A DNA stretch of 64,000 bases from Kribbella kalugense (GCF_004365875.1 NZ_SODF01000001.1:3038001-3102000), one strand, 5' to 3'; shown: positions 34,746 through 44,616, counted from the stretch's first letter. A program made the numbers and translations. Notes: generated by a model from the letters alone, not told the origin.

Positions 34746-36158
34746 TCAGGCCTTCGCGGGCTCCTCGACCGGGGCCTCGGCGGCCTCGTCGGTGCCCTCA
34801 GCGCCCTCGGCACCCTCGGCGTCCGGGTCGGCGTAGGTGCCGTCCGGCTGCAGGGTCTTCAGCTCGACCGTGTTGCCCGACGCGTCGGTGACCTTGGCGT
34901 TCTCGACCAGGTACGCGAGCGCCTTGCCGCGGACGACCTCGGACACCAGGCTCGGGACCAGGTTGTTCTCCACCGCGTGCTGGGCGAACTGGTCCGGGCT
35001 GACGCCGGAACGCTGCGCGTGCCGGACGATGTGCTCGGTCAGCTCCTGGTCGTTGACGCTCAGCTCCTGCTGCTCGGCCACCAGGTCCAGCACGAACTGC
35101 GCCTTGATCGCGTCCTCGGAGCGCTTCTTCAGGTCCTCGTCGAACTCGTCCTGAGTCTGCTCCTCACCCTCGAGGAACTGCTCCATCGTCATCCCGGAGT
35201 ACCCGAGCTGCTGCTCCAGGTTCTCCTTGCGGGCGGCCAGCTCGTCGACCAGCAGACCCTCCGGCACCGGCACGTCCACCATGGTCAGGATCTTCTCGAG
35301 TACGGCGTCCCTCGCGTCGCCGGCCTGCTCGAGCCGCTTGCCGCGCTCCAGCCGGGTCCGGACGTCGGCGGTCAGCTCATCCGCGGTGTCGAACTCAGAA
35401 GCGGTCTGCGCGAACTCGTCATCGAGCTCCGGCAGCTCCTGCTCCTTGACCGCGGTCACGGTCACCTCGACATCGACATCGTCGCCCTTCAGCGACCCGC
35501 CGACCAGCTGCGTGACGAACGTCTTCTTCTCGCCGGCGCTCAGCCCGATGACCGCCTCGTCCAGGCCGTCGAGCAGCTGACCGCTGCCGACCTGGTACGA
35601 CAGGCCGGTCGCCTGCGCCTCCTCGACCTTCTCGCCGTCCTTGCTGGCCGACAGGTCCAAGGTGATGAAGTCCTTGTCCGCGACCGCGCGCTCGACCGGG
35701 TTCAGCGAGCCGAACCGCTGCCGCAGCGACTCGATCTGCTCGTCGACCTCTTCGTCGGAGATCGCCAGGTCCTCGACCTCGGCCTCCAGACCCTCGAGGT
35801 CGGGCAGGGTGATCTCCGGGCGGACCTCGACCTCGGCGGAGAACTGCAGGCTCTCCTTGTCGTTGAACTCGGTCACATCGACCTCGGGCCGGCCGATCGC
35901 CTTCACCTGGTTGTCACTCACCGCCTGCGAGTACAGCTTCGGGAGCGCGTCGTTGATCGCCTCCTCGAGCACCGGGCCGCGGCCCACGCGCTGGTCGATG
36001 ACCTGCGGCGGGATCTTGCCCTTGCGGAACCCGGGGACGGTGATCTGCGAGGCGATGCTCTTGTACGCCGCGTCGAGGCTCGGCTTGAGCTCCTCGAACG
36101 GCACCTCGACGATGAGCTTGACCTTCGTCGGGCTCAAGGACTCGACGGTGCTCTTCAC
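34746..36158 (-). CDS. tig: Trigger factor, ribosome-associated chaperone
   Basis: 470 residues. N-terminal ribosome-binding domain with the signature VPGFRKGK (GFRxGxxP), the FKBP-type prolyl isomerase domain in the middle (about 150-240), and a long helical C-terminal domain ending in an acidic Glu/Ala/Pro tail. I chose GTG 36158 (VKSTVESLSPTK), the usual family N-terminus; AAGGAG lies ten bases upstream. An in-frame ATG at 36191 precedes that site. Stand-alone gene with a strong terminator, upstream of clpP1 in the same direction. Confidence 0.95.
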   Translation of the reverse strand: MKSTVESLSPTKVKLIVEVPFEELKPSLDAAYKSIASQITVPGFRKGKIPPQVIDQRVGRGPVLEEAINDALPKLYSQAVSDNQVKAIGRPEVDVTEFNDKESLQFSAEVEVRPEITLPDLEGLEAEVEDLAISDEEVDEQIESLRQRFGSLNPVERAVADKDFITLDLSASKDGEKVEEAQATGLSYQVGSGQLLDGLDEAVIGLSAGEKKTFVTQLVGGSLKGDDVDVEVTVTAVKEQELPELDDEFAQTASEFDTADELTADVRTRLERGKRLEQAGDARDAVLEKILTMVDVPVPEGLLVDELAARKENLEQQLGYSGMTMEQFLEGEEQTQDEFDEDLKKRSEDAIKAQFVLDLVAEQQELSVNDQELTEHIVRHAQRSGVSPDQFAQHAVENNLVPSLVSEVVRGKALAYLVENAKVTDASGNTVELKTLQPDGTYADPDAEGAEGAEGTDEAAEAPVEEPAKA

Positions 36159-36236
36159 GGTGGCGGTTCTCCTTGATTCGATGACATTCACAGCACGGGC
36201 GACAGCCCGGACCGCAGCATTGCTGCAGGGGGTTTG

Positions 36237-36309
36237 TCGGGGCGACAGGACTCGAACCTGCGGTCTCCTGCTCCCAAAGCAGGCGCGCTAGCCACTACGC
36301 TACGCCCCG
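36237..36309 (-). tRNA. tRNA-Pro (anticodon TGG)
   Basis: Minus-strand cloverleaf: acceptor stem CGGGGCG/CGCCCCG, T-arm with GGTTCGAGTCC, anticodon stem CCTGC/GCAGG around TTTGGGA, anticodon TGG. CCA is not encoded. It lies 78 bases upstream of tig. Confidence 0.95.
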
Positions 36310-36449
36310 CAGTGACCGCACGAGTCTAGTCGACCCGAACCAGTGCTCGCGCCACCCCCCGCTCGATGCGCAAATCCGGGCTCCGCCCGTGGCAATTTTG
36401 AGTCCACCGGGGTGGATGTGGAATCATGACGGAGTGCCGCGAGGCGCAC

Positions 36450-36520
36450 GCGGGTGTAGCTCAATGGTAGAGCCCCAGTCTTCCAAACTGACTACGCGAG
36501 TTCGATTCTCGTCACCCGCT
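36450..36520 (+). tRNA. tRNA-Gly (anticodon TCC)
   Basis: Acceptor stem GCGGGTG/CACCCGC, D-arm TAGCTCAATGGTAGAGC, anticodon loop CTTCCAA with TCC, T-loop GTTCGATTC. CCA is not encoded. Divergent from tRNA-Pro. Confidence 0.95.
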
Positions 36521-36875
36521 CTCGGACGATGGGCGAGGTGTGCCTGCGGAAAAGCGCAGGCCGCCTCGCCCTCGTCGTTCTGTGCGCCGTCGCTCCGCTC
36601 GGCGCGTTGCGGGGGCTTGCGCTTCTTCTCCGCGATCACCTGCGGGACATCGCCACCCGGCTACTGCGACGATCTGCAGCTCGACAGGTAGAACACCTGC
36701 GATACACCGTACGCACGGGCAGTTTTGCGCTCAGGTGTACTGCCGGCCGCCCGACACCTCCTGTCCACCTGTCCACGAACCCCGTCCCAGCGCCTCAGAA
36801 CGCACTCACATCCACGCACGGCTCATCTGGGTCCAACCCGAGTGGCTCGGAATGAGGAGCATTCTTGGGATCGCG
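36521..36875. other. 355-base region without a convincing gene
   Basis: Directly after tRNA-Gly lies a compound hairpin: GGGCGAGG (36531-36538) pairs with CCTCGCCC (36564-36571), enclosing CCTGCG (36543-36548) and CGCAGG (36555-36560). This is the likely tRNA terminator. The remaining 300 bases show open frames on both strands but no start, codon pattern or homology I can recognise. Confidence 0.65.
36531..36571 (+). terminator. Compound hairpin after tRNA-Gly
   Basis: An outer 8-base stem (36531-36538 with 36564-36571) encloses a 6-base stem (36543-36548 with 36555-36560), beginning 11 bases after the tRNA 3' end. Confidence 0.65.
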
Positions 36876-37298
36876 TTAGCTCGGAGCGGCCCGCCGTACT
36901 GCAGCGTCGTACTGGGAGCGGTCGAACGTGAACGGTCCGAAACTGCTGTAATCCCGCCGAGGACGATGAGGCTGACGGAACCCCCGCCAAGTGACCTGCG
37001 TCCCGACCACGACCTGAGCCTCGAGCGGCCAGCAACCCACCTCACCGCAGTTGCACCCAAGTAGAGCCACTGACCCGTCACGACCGCTCAGATACTCCGG
37101 CAGGCTCCCGTGGCTGAGGTGCTCCAGCACCAGGCCGGCGTACCCGCCGATGACGTCGAATCGGTGTGCTCGCTCGTAGGTCTCCACGAGGTCTGTCAGG
37201 GCGATCCCGTCCACTGTCGGCAGCAGTTCGCGAGCTGGACCGCCCTCCCACGGGTGCAGCTCAAACCCCACCCGCCGGATCGTCAACCTGTCGTTCAC
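36876..37298 (-). CDS. Small conserved-looking protein, function unknown
   Basis: 140 residues, no membrane segment. The centre has a Cys-rich motif GCNCGEVGCWPLEAQV followed by TWRGFRQPHRPRRDYSSFG and FTFDRSQYDAAV. I know this arrangement from unnamed actinobacterial proteins annotated only as hypothetical. The cysteines could bind a metal. It is downstream of, and in line with, the 626-residue secreted protein gene's reverse neighbour region, but 79 bases separate them. Confidence 0.7.
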   Translation of the reverse strand: MNDRLTIRRVGFELHPWEGGPARELLPTVDGIALTDLVETYERAHRFDVIGGYAGLVLEHLSHGSLPEYLSGRDGSVALLGCNCGEVGCWPLEAQVVVGTQVTWRGFRQPHRPRRDYSSFGPFTFDRSQYDAAVRRAAPS

Positions 37299-37377
37299 AC
37301 ACCCCAGTCTGTCCGCTCCAGGTGGCGAAGCCGAGCGCGGCCAGGCGGTTGAGCAACACCTATTTGGTTGGCTCAGG

Positions 37378-39258
37378 TCAGGGGGCTCGGAGTAGGGCTA
37401 CTGCGTCTATGGAGGCGGGGGCTGTGCTGGTGCTGATGATCTTGAGGGCGCCGGTGCGGAAGACCGTGGTCGGTAGGTAGGTGACTACGCGGCTGGTGGT
37501 GGTGGCTGTTAGGGAGACCGTGCCGATTTTGATGTTGGCGTGGTAGATGTCTACTCGGCCTTGGGCAGGGCCGTGGAGGGCTATCAGGGCTATGCGTTGG
37601 CCTGCTTCGGTGGCCTTGGTCAGGTAGGCGCCGTTGGCTTTGAGGATGGTTGTGGTGCCTTGGAAGGCCAGGGTGCTGGTGGTGCGGGTGACTGTGCCGG
37701 CGGAGGTCAGGGCTCGGTCGTCTTCAGGCGCTACTGAGCAGAGTGGGGCGGACCAGGCGGAGAGGTTGCCCAGGTAGTCGCGGGATCGGACCATGAAGCA
37801 TTCGTCCCAGCCGAGGCGGGGGGTCCAGGTGATCGACGTGATCCGGGTGTTCTGCCAGGTGGCCGGGTAGATCCACTTGCCGAGCGCGACGCCTGGTGCG
37901 GCGGTCTTGTAGACGACGTCGTACGACGCGATGTCGGTGTCGTCCTTGTAGGCCCAGCGAACGGTCGCGGTCGCAGCCAGGTTGACGCGGTCGCCGATAC
38001 GCCAGGTGACGAGGGAGGGCGCGGTGCCGTCCACCTCACTGCAGTACGACGTACTCCACGCGCTCACGTTGCCCGCGTAGTCGCGCGCCCGGACCTGCCA
38101 GCACGTGTCTGTGCCGACGGCCGCAGTCAGACTCGCACCCGTGGTCTTCAGGCCCTGCCATGCGGGCACCTGGTTCCAGGCGCCGTACGGCGTGGTGCGG
38201 TTGGGGCGCTGCTGGATGCGCAGGTCGTAGCTCAACACGCCGGTTGCCGGTGAGTTCGGGTCCTGTGGGTCGTCGTACGCCCACTCGAAGGACAGGCTGG
38301 TGTTGTCGCGGACGCGGGCGCCCGCGGATGCGCTGGTGAGTACGGGCGCCACGGTGTCGGGGTGTTGCTGCGGGTCCGGGGTCAGCCAGCTCAGCGTGAT
38401 CACGCGTGGGTTGCTGTCGGCGTCGGCGTACACGATCTTCGCCAGGCCGGAGCCGTCGGCGCGGAAGCTGGGAGTAGTACTGCGGATCGGTCCGTAGCGG
38501 CGCTGACCGAGAGCCGGGTCGTTGAGGTCGGTGACCAGCAGGTCCGAGCCGGACGACTGAACGGCGAAACCGTTGCCCAGCTGGGAGTCCGCGGCCACGG
38601 ACAGGTTGCGAGGCGGCTGCGGCCCCAGTACGTCCACGACCTGGTTGCAACCACTCAGGACAGCCCAGCGGCCGTTGACGCCGTCCGGGCCGACAGTGCA
38701 GGCGCTGGCGACCAGCACAGTCTTCACGTCGCCAGTAGTCAGGTTCTTACCGTCCAGCTGCCCAGGCGACGTCACCTTCCACACCGTGTCGCCGGACATG
38801 GCAAACGGCGGGGCGTAGTCGGCCAGCTTCGTCTTCGAAGCAACGTCGTACACCTCTGCGGTCGCCGAACTCGCCGCGCGGTGCGAGACGAGCTTGCCGC
38901 CCTTGCCGAGCACCACCTCGTCCGTGGCGGGGAACGTGAGCCCGCCGACCTTCGCAGTACTCCCGTCGAACGTGAGCAGCGCAGTCCCCTCCACCTGCAG
39001 CGGCTTGCCGTTGTTCAGGCCACCGGAGGCGGTCCACGTGGTCCCGTTGTTGCTGGTCTCGTAGACAACGCGGTCGGCCTGCTGCGACACGACCACCCGA
39101 GCCCCTGACATCCCCACGTCTGTGGCAGTGCGCCCAGGAACCAGCACGCCCGCCCCCAGGTGCGGCGGCGGGTCAGCCGCAGCCCCCTGAGAGGCCGTCA
39201 ACGACACCAGTACAGCGGCACACCCAACAGCCGCCGCCAACGCCCGAAACCTGACCAC
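37378..39258 (-). CDS. Large secreted protein, propeller-like N-terminus and fibronectin-like repeats
   Basis: 626 residues with a signal peptide (cut near GAAA-DPPPHL). Residues about 35-290 show short beta repeats resembling a WD40/TolB-type propeller. Then follow two domains of about 100 residues with the wording DTCWQVRARDYAGNVSAWST and DECFMVRSRDYLGNLSAWSA, typical of surface fibronectin-III-like modules with paired cysteines, and a C-terminal beta domain. No enzyme motif is visible; a binding or surface-display role is likely. GTG start with only a weak ribosome-binding site. Confidence 0.72.
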   Translation of the reverse strand: MVRFRALAAAVGCAAVLVSLTASQGAAADPPPHLGAGVLVPGRTATDVGMSGARVVVSQQADRVVYETSNNGTTWTASGGLNNGKPLQVEGTALLTFDGSTAKVGGLTFPATDEVVLGKGGKLVSHRAASSATAEVYDVASKTKLADYAPPFAMSGDTVWKVTSPGQLDGKNLTTGDVKTVLVASACTVGPDGVNGRWAVLSGCNQVVDVLGPQPPRNLSVAADSQLGNGFAVQSSGSDLLVTDLNDPALGQRRYGPIRSTTPSFRADGSGLAKIVYADADSNPRVITLSWLTPDPQQHPDTVAPVLTSASAGARVRDNTSLSFEWAYDDPQDPNSPATGVLSYDLRIQQRPNRTTPYGAWNQVPAWQGLKTTGASLTAAVGTDTCWQVRARDYAGNVSAWSTSYCSEVDGTAPSLVTWRIGDRVNLAATATVRWAYKDDTDIASYDVVYKTAAPGVALGKWIYPATWQNTRITSITWTPRLGWDECFMVRSRDYLGNLSAWSAPLCSVAPEDDRALTSAGTVTRTTSTLAFQGTTTILKANGAYLTKATEAGQRIALIALHGPAQGRVDIYHANIKIGTVSLTATTTSRVVTYLPTTVFRTGALKIISTSTAPASIDAVALLRAP

Positions 39259-39449
39259 AAGAATCCCCCCAGTACTACGAAGTCATCGCGCCGCACCCTA
39301 GTCAGTAACCACCAGTAACGGAAGCACCCTCGAAAACCGGCCAGGTGCCTTCACCGCAAGGGGTGCGGTGTTTCGCGTGGAGTGAACAGGGTCTGCTGGG
39401 GGCGAACAGGTGTAGTCGGGCGGCTTCCCTGGGTGACAGGTTCAAGGGC

Positions 39450-40673
39450 ATGGCATGGGTTGTGAGGGGTGAGTTTCGGAAGCTGTGGGTCGGGCAGTTG
39501 GTGTCGGCGTCGGGTAGTGCGGTCACGACTGTCGCGCTGCCCTTGGTGGCAGTGGTGACCCTGCAGGCGTCGGCTGTGGAGATGGGTGCGTTGTCGGCGT
39601 TGACGATCGCACCGCACCTGGTGTTCGGGCTGCTGGCCGGGGTCTGGGTGGACAGGTGGTCGCTGCGCCGAGTGCTGATCTGGACTGACGTCGGACGGCT
39701 GCTGTTGCTCGGCTCTGTGCCCGCAGCGGCTGCTCTGGACGTGCTGAGCATCGAGCAGCTGTACGCCGTCGCCGTCCTGACCGGGGTACTCACTCTGTTG
39801 TCCGACACTGCGTCCCAGACGATGATCCCGTCGCTGGTGCCGCGTGAGGACCTGATGCGGGCGAACAGTGCCGCCCTGCTGAATCTCAACCTCGCCTCGA
39901 CGGTCGGACCGTCCGTGGCCGGCTTCCTGGTCCAGGTACTCACGGCGCCGTTCGCGATCGTCATCGACGCCGCGTCGTACGTCGTGTCCGCGGCGGTCTC
40001 GTATTTCATCCGCGAGCCGGCCCGTGCGCCCGCACGACCACGGTCCGAGGTGCGGCTGTCAGCCGGGCTGCGGGTGCTCTTCGGCGACCGGATGCTCAGG
40101 CCGCTGGTGGTCTCCGCGGCGATTGCGGCCATGGCCGGAGCGATGCAGGGTCCGCTGATCGTGCTCTTCCTGATCCGCGAGCTGCACAGGTCGCCGGCGT
40201 TCGTCGGCCTCAGCATGACCGCGTTCGGCGCGGCCGCCGTGGCCGGTACCTTCGTCGCCTCCGCGTGGTGCCGACGGGTCGGCATCGGCCGCTCCTACCT
40301 GTCCGGCGTATTCCTTGCCTCACTCAACGGTGTCCTGCTCTTCACCGGTCGCACACCGCTCATCCTCCTTGGTCAGGTGCTCTCCGGCATCGGCATGACA
40401 CTGTTCGGAGTGCCCCAGCGCACCCTGCGCCAGTCGCTGGCCCCGCCCCACCTGCTGGGCCAGGTGACCGCCTCCTGGCGCACTCTGGTCATCGGCGGCC
40501 AGGCGGCCGGCGCTGCGGCCTCCGGCGTCCTGGCAACCGCCATCCACATCCGCCCGACCCTGCTGATCGCCACTGCGGGCATGCTCGCCGGCCTGCTCGT
40601 CGCCGTCTTCTCTCCGCTCCGCGGGCTGCGGGATCTGCCCGAACGGGAACCGGCCGGACGATCGGTGGCGTAG
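39450..40673 (+). CDS. MFS efflux transporter
   Basis: 407 residues, about 12 membrane helices. The N-terminus FRKLWVGQLVSASGSAVTTV and the loop VWVDRWSLRRVLIWTD are those of the MFS_3 group (enterobactin/macrolide exporters). Start chosen at ATG 39450, just before the first helix; 35 further codons are open upstream but read as intergenic. The substrate is unknown. The divergent neighbour is the secreted protein gene. Confidence 0.85.
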   Translation: MAWVVRGEFRKLWVGQLVSASGSAVTTVALPLVAVVTLQASAVEMGALSALTIAPHLVFGLLAGVWVDRWSLRRVLIWTDVGRLLLLGSVPAAAALDVLSIEQLYAVAVLTGVLTLLSDTASQTMIPSLVPREDLMRANSAALLNLNLASTVGPSVAGFLVQVLTAPFAIVIDAASYVVSAAVSYFIREPARAPARPRSEVRLSAGLRVLFGDRMLRPLVVSAAIAAMAGAMQGPLIVLFLIRELHRSPAFVGLSMTAFGAAAVAGTFVASAWCRRVGIGRSYLSGVFLASLNGVLLFTGRTPLILLGQVLSGIGMTLFGVPQRTLRQSLAPPHLLGQVTASWRTLVIGGQAAGAAASGVLATAIHIRPTLLIATAGMLAGLLVAVFSPLRGLRDLPEREPAGRSVA

Positions 40674-40774
40674 TACTGATTGCGGATCGTGATAGGTGCG
40701 GGCGCGCGTCCCGCGTGGGTCCGGGATGGGTTATTGCGTTTCATCAGCCGGGAATGGAATTAGCGGGACAAGCG

Positions 40775-40791
40775 CTTACCTACTAAGCGAT
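40775..40791. promoter_or_regulatory. Palindrome upstream of the ABC exporter pair
   Basis: CGCTTA-N5-TAAGCG, a perfect 6-base inverted repeat about 55 bases upstream of the first exporter gene; candidate operator. No regulator gene is adjacent. Confidence 0.4.
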
Positions 40792-40845
40792 ACTGGAAAG
40801 TGCGCCGTTTTCAGGTCGCCCAAACCCCCTTGTGAACCGAAGTAG

Positions 40846-42657
40846 ATGGGAAGTGCGCCCGTCCAGATGCCGTCAGAGCACACTGTCCAAGCGCCGTCGA
40901 TCGCTGCCCCTACCACCCGTGCCCCAGAACGCAGCCGCAACCTGTGGCGGCTTCGTCCTTATCTGAAACCACACCGCTGGCGCCTCGCGGTGATGTTCTC
41001 CACCGCCATGCTCGGCGTCGGCGTGAGCCTCGCCGTACCGCTGGTCACCAGAGCCATCATCGATGGTCCGGTCACCCGCCGTGAGCTGAGCGCGCTGGTC
41101 CCGCTGGCACTGCTGGCCCTCGGGCTCAGCATCTCCGAGGTCATCCTGGTGTGGATGCGCCGCTGGGCGCAATCCCGAACGGTCAGTGACTTGGAGGCAA
41201 CACTCCGGCACGACCTGTACGTCCGGCTCCAGTCGCTGCCGATGGAGTTCCACACCCGCTGGCAGAGCGGTCAGCTGCTGTCCCGCGTCACCACCGACCT
41301 GTCCACGATCCGCCGGTTCATGGGCTTCGGTCTGCTCTTCCTGGTGATGAACATCCTGCAACTGATCGTCGTCACCATCCTGCTGCTCCAGCTGTACTGG
41401 CCGCTCGGCATCGTGGTCCTGGTGGCCGCCGTGCCGGTGGTGATGGTGTCGCTGAAGTTCGAGAAGAAGTACCTGCGGATCTCCCGCAAGGTGCAGGACC
41501 AGCAGGGTGACCTGGCCACCCGGATCGAGGAGTCGGCGCTCGGCTTCCGGGTGATCAAGGCGTTCGGCCGGCGGCCGCACGTCCAGCGCCAGTTCGACGA
41601 CGAGGCCACCGTCCTGTACGACACCGAGGTGGCGAAGGTCCGGCTCGCGTCCCGGTTCTGGAGCTTCCTCGGCGTCATCCCGAACCTGACCCTGGTGATC
41701 GTGCTGCTGCTCGGCGCGCTCGCGGTCGGCCGGGAGGCGATCACCCTCGGCACCCTGGTCGCGTTCATCACGCTGATGCTGTCCCTGGTCTGGCCGATCA
41801 CCTCGCTCGGCGCGATCCTGGCGATGGCGCAGGAGTCGATGACCGCGGCGGACCGGATCAGCGAGATCCTCGACACCTACTCGGTGATCAAGTCCGGTCC
41901 GGACGAGCTCACCAACTCGCGCGGTCACCTGCGCTTCGAGCACGTCGGGTTCCGGTTCTCCGACGACTCCGCCGAGGTGCTGCACGACATCAACCTCGAC
42001 CTGACCCCTGGTACGACGCTCGCACTGGTCGGCGCCACCGGGTCCGGCAAGACCACCCTGACCGCTCTGGTCCCTCGGCTGTACGACGTGACAGCCGGAC
42101 GGATCACCATCGACGGGCACGACATCCGGGACCTGACCCTGGAGTCACTGCGGACCGCGGTCGCATCCGCGTTCGACGACCCGACGCTGTTCTCGATGAG
42201 CGTCCGGGAGAACCTGACGCTCGGCCGTCCGGACGCCAGCGAGGCCGACGTACAGCAGGCACTCGAGGTCGCCCAGGCGCAGTTCGCCAACGAACTGCCG
42301 TGGGGTCTGGAGACCCGCGTCGGTGAGCAGGGCATGTCGCTGTCGGGCGGTCAAAGGCAGCGGCTCGCACTGGCACGTGCAGTGCTCGCCAAACCCGCAG
42401 TACTGGTGCTGGACGACACCCTGTCCGCGCTCGACGTCCACACCGAGGCTCTGGTCGAGGAAGCACTGCAGAACGTGCTCGCCGACACCACCGGCATCGT
42501 GGTGGCGCACCGCGCGTCCACGGTGATGCTGGCCGACCAGGTGGCCCTGCTTCAGGGCGGGACCATCACCCACGTCGGAACCCATCAGGAGCTACTCGCG
42601 ACAGTGCCGGCGTACCGGCACCTGCTCGCGGCAGAGGAAGAGGAGGTGCACGCATGA
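40846..42657 (+). CDS. ABC exporter half-transporter with degenerate ATP site
   Basis: 603 residues. Six-helix exporter domain (about 30-330), then the nucleotide-binding domain: Walker A GATGSGKTT at 396-404, signature LSGGQ at 499-503, Walker B VLVLDD at 519-524. The catalytic glutamate after Walker B is Asp (D524), the mark of the degenerate half in heterodimeric exporters. ATG 40846 is used, with ATG 40867 as an alternative; neither has a good ribosome-binding site. Overlaps its partner by ATGA. Confidence 0.9.
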   Translation: MGSAPVQMPSEHTVQAPSIAAPTTRAPERSRNLWRLRPYLKPHRWRLAVMFSTAMLGVGVSLAVPLVTRAIIDGPVTRRELSALVPLALLALGLSISEVILVWMRRWAQSRTVSDLEATLRHDLYVRLQSLPMEFHTRWQSGQLLSRVTTDLSTIRRFMGFGLLFLVMNILQLIVVTILLLQLYWPLGIVVLVAAVPVVMVSLKFEKKYLRISRKVQDQQGDLATRIEESALGFRVIKAFGRRPHVQRQFDDEATVLYDTEVAKVRLASRFWSFLGVIPNLTLVIVLLLGALAVGREAITLGTLVAFITLMLSLVWPITSLGAILAMAQESMTAADRISEILDTYSVIKSGPDELTNSRGHLRFEHVGFRFSDDSAEVLHDINLDLTPGTTLALVGATGSGKTTLTALVPRLYDVTAGRITIDGHDIRDLTLESLRTAVASAFDDPTLFSMSVRENLTLGRPDASEADVQQALEVAQAQFANELPWGLETRVGEQGMSLSGGQRQRLALARAVLAKPAVLVLDDTLSALDVHTEALVEEALQNVLADTTGIVVAHRASTVMLADQVALLQGGTITHVGTHQELLATVPAYRHLLAAEEEEVHA

Positions 42658-44537
42658 CGACGACCCAGCAAACACCTCCTCAGGCTTCGAGTAACGAGCC
42701 GAAGAACGACCGGCAGCCGGCGGAGCAGACGTGGCGGGGCGTCTTCGAGGACGACCCCGACAGGGAGATCTCGCGGGCGACGACCATCCGGCTGAAGGAG
42801 GACTCCCGCAAGCTGCTCGGGGAGCTGCTCCGGCCGTACCAGAAGCTGATCTGGCTGCTGGTGGTGATCGTCGTCATCGAGAACGGCGCCCGGCTCGCCG
42901 TGCCGTACCTGGTCCACCTGGGCATCGACAACGGCATCCCGCCGATCCTCGCCGGTGAGGGCTCGAAGCAACTGATCACGATCGTGATCGCCGTGCTGTT
43001 CTCGGCGCTGCTGCAGGCGTGGGCCCGGCAGATCTTCCTGATGCGGTCCGGCCGGCTCGGTCAGACCATCCTGCTCGGCCTGCGGAAGCGGGTGTTCGAC
43101 CACTTCCAGCGGCTCAGCCCGGCGTTCCACGACAAGTTCACGTCCGGCCGGGTCATCTCCCGGCTGACGTCGGACGTGCAGGTGATCGACGAGATGCTGG
43201 CCAGCGGGTTCGACGGTCTGGTCACCGCCGCGCTGACCCTGGTCGGTACGGCGATCATCCTGCTCACGCTGGACGTCAAGCTCGGTCTGCTCGCGCTGCT
43301 GTCGTTCCCGATCCTGCTGATCCTGACGGCGTGGTTCCGGAAGCGGTCCGCCGTCGTCTACCGGCAGACGCGTGAGGCCGTCGTACTGGTCATCGTGCAC
43401 TTTGTCGAGTCGATGACCGGGATCCGTGCGGTCCAGGCGTTCCGCCGGGAGCCGCGCAACGAGGAGATCTTCCACGGGGTCAACGACCGCTACCGGAAGG
43501 CGAACCTCGAGTCGTTCCGGCTGAACGCTGTCTTCATGCCGGCGATCAAGGGCGTCGGCAACATCACCATCGTCGCGATCCTGGCGTTCGGCGGCTACCA
43601 GGCGTACCACGGTCACGTGACGGTTGGTGTGCTGACCGCGTTCCTGCTGTACCTGCGGCAGTTCTTCGAGCCGCTGCAGGACATCACGCAGTTCTACAAC
43701 ACCTTCCTGTCCGCCTCGGCGGCGCTGGAGAAGCTGTCCGGCGTGCTGAACGAGACCCCGGACGTCCCGGAGCCGATCGAGCCGGCCAAGCCAGGCAAGG
43801 CACACGGTCACCTAGAGCTGCGGAACGTGCGGTTCGAGTACGTCGACGGCGTACCGGTGCTGCCTGGTCTGCAGCTGGACGTGCCGGCTGGTCAGACCCT
43901 CGCACTGGTCGGTACGACGGGTGCCGGTAAGACCACGATCGCCAAACTGGTGGCGCGGTTCTACGACCCGACCAGCGGCCACGTGCTGCTCGACGGCGTG
44001 GACCTGCGTGACCTGGACGAGGACGACCTGCGCGAGCGGGTGGTCATGGTGACGCAGGAGAACTTCCTGTTCACCGGTTCGGTCGCCGACAACATCCGGT
44101 TCGGCAAGCCCGACGCGACCATGGAGGAGGTCGTCGACGCCGCGAAGAACATCGGCGCCCACGACTTCATCATGGCGTTGCCGAACGGCTACGAGACCGC
44201 GGTGGAGAAGCGCGGTTCCCGGCTGTCCGCCGGTCAGCGCCAGCTGGTCGCGTTCGCCCGGGCGTTCCTGGCCGACCCGGCCGTACTGATCCTGGATGAG
44301 GCGACGTCCAGCCTGGACATCCCCAGCGAGCGCCTCATCCAGCGGGCTCTGAAGACGATCCTGGCCGACCGTACGGCGATCGTGATCGCCCACCGGTTGT
44401 CCACCGTCGAGACCGCCGACCGGGTGCTGGTGCTCGAACACGGCCGCATCATCGAGGACGGCTCCCCCGACGACCTCGTCACCCAGGACGGCCACTACGC
44501 CGGCCTCCACCAGGCCTGGGAAGACTCCCTGGCCTGA
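42654..44537 (+). CDS. ABC exporter half-transporter, catalytic partner
   Basis: 627 residues. Membrane domain (about 60-360) and ATPase domain with Walker A GTTGAGKTT, signature LSAGQ at 524-528 and Walker B VLILDE at 544-549 with the catalytic Glu549. The altered signature here pairs with the Asp-containing site of the first protein, giving one degenerate and one working ATP site, as in BmrCD/TM287-288-type multidrug exporters. A strong terminator follows. Confidence 0.92.
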   Translation: MTTTQQTPPQASSNEPKNDRQPAEQTWRGVFEDDPDREISRATTIRLKEDSRKLLGELLRPYQKLIWLLVVIVVIENGARLAVPYLVHLGIDNGIPPILAGEGSKQLITIVIAVLFSALLQAWARQIFLMRSGRLGQTILLGLRKRVFDHFQRLSPAFHDKFTSGRVISRLTSDVQVIDEMLASGFDGLVTAALTLVGTAIILLTLDVKLGLLALLSFPILLILTAWFRKRSAVVYRQTREAVVLVIVHFVESMTGIRAVQAFRREPRNEEIFHGVNDRYRKANLESFRLNAVFMPAIKGVGNITIVAILAFGGYQAYHGHVTVGVLTAFLLYLRQFFEPLQDITQFYNTFLSASAALEKLSGVLNETPDVPEPIEPAKPGKAHGHLELRNVRFEYVDGVPVLPGLQLDVPAGQTLALVGTTGAGKTTIAKLVARFYDPTSGHVLLDGVDLRDLDEDDLRERVVMVTQENFLFTGSVADNIRFGKPDATMEEVVDAAKNIGAHDFIMALPNGYETAVEKRGSRLSAGQRQLVAFARAFLADPAVLILDEATSSLDIPSERLIQRALKTILADRTAIVIAHRLSTVETADRVLVLEHGRIIEDGSPDDLVTQDGHYAGLHQAWEDSLA

Positions 44538-44549
44538 CGCTTCACGAAA

Positions 44550-44588
44550 ACAGCGGCCCTCAACCAACCAGGTCGAGGGCCGCTGTTC
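44550..44588 (+). terminator. ABC exporter terminator
   Basis: AACAGCGGCCCTC (44550-44562) pairs perfectly with GAGGGCCGCTGTT (44576-44588), 13 bases after the second exporter's stop. Confidence 0.88.
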
Positions 44589-44616
44589 TGTCCGAGGGCG
44601 TCTGTAGCTTGGTCGC

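Noticed and set aside
34452..36176. 574-codon open frame opposite tig
   Set aside because: Third-position GC bias of the real gene keeps the antisense frame open; its product is Arg/Leu/Val-rich with no domain.
36180..36639. Short open frames across the two tRNA genes (with DRTRTCGLLLPKQ and ENRTRVVSLEDWGS wording)
   Set aside because: These are translations of tRNA-Pro and tRNA-Gly sequence, a common annotation artefact.
39352..39370. CACCGCA/TGCGGTG hairpin before the MFS gene as an attenuator
   Set aside because: Only a 7-base stem, with no leader peptide or alternative structure seen.
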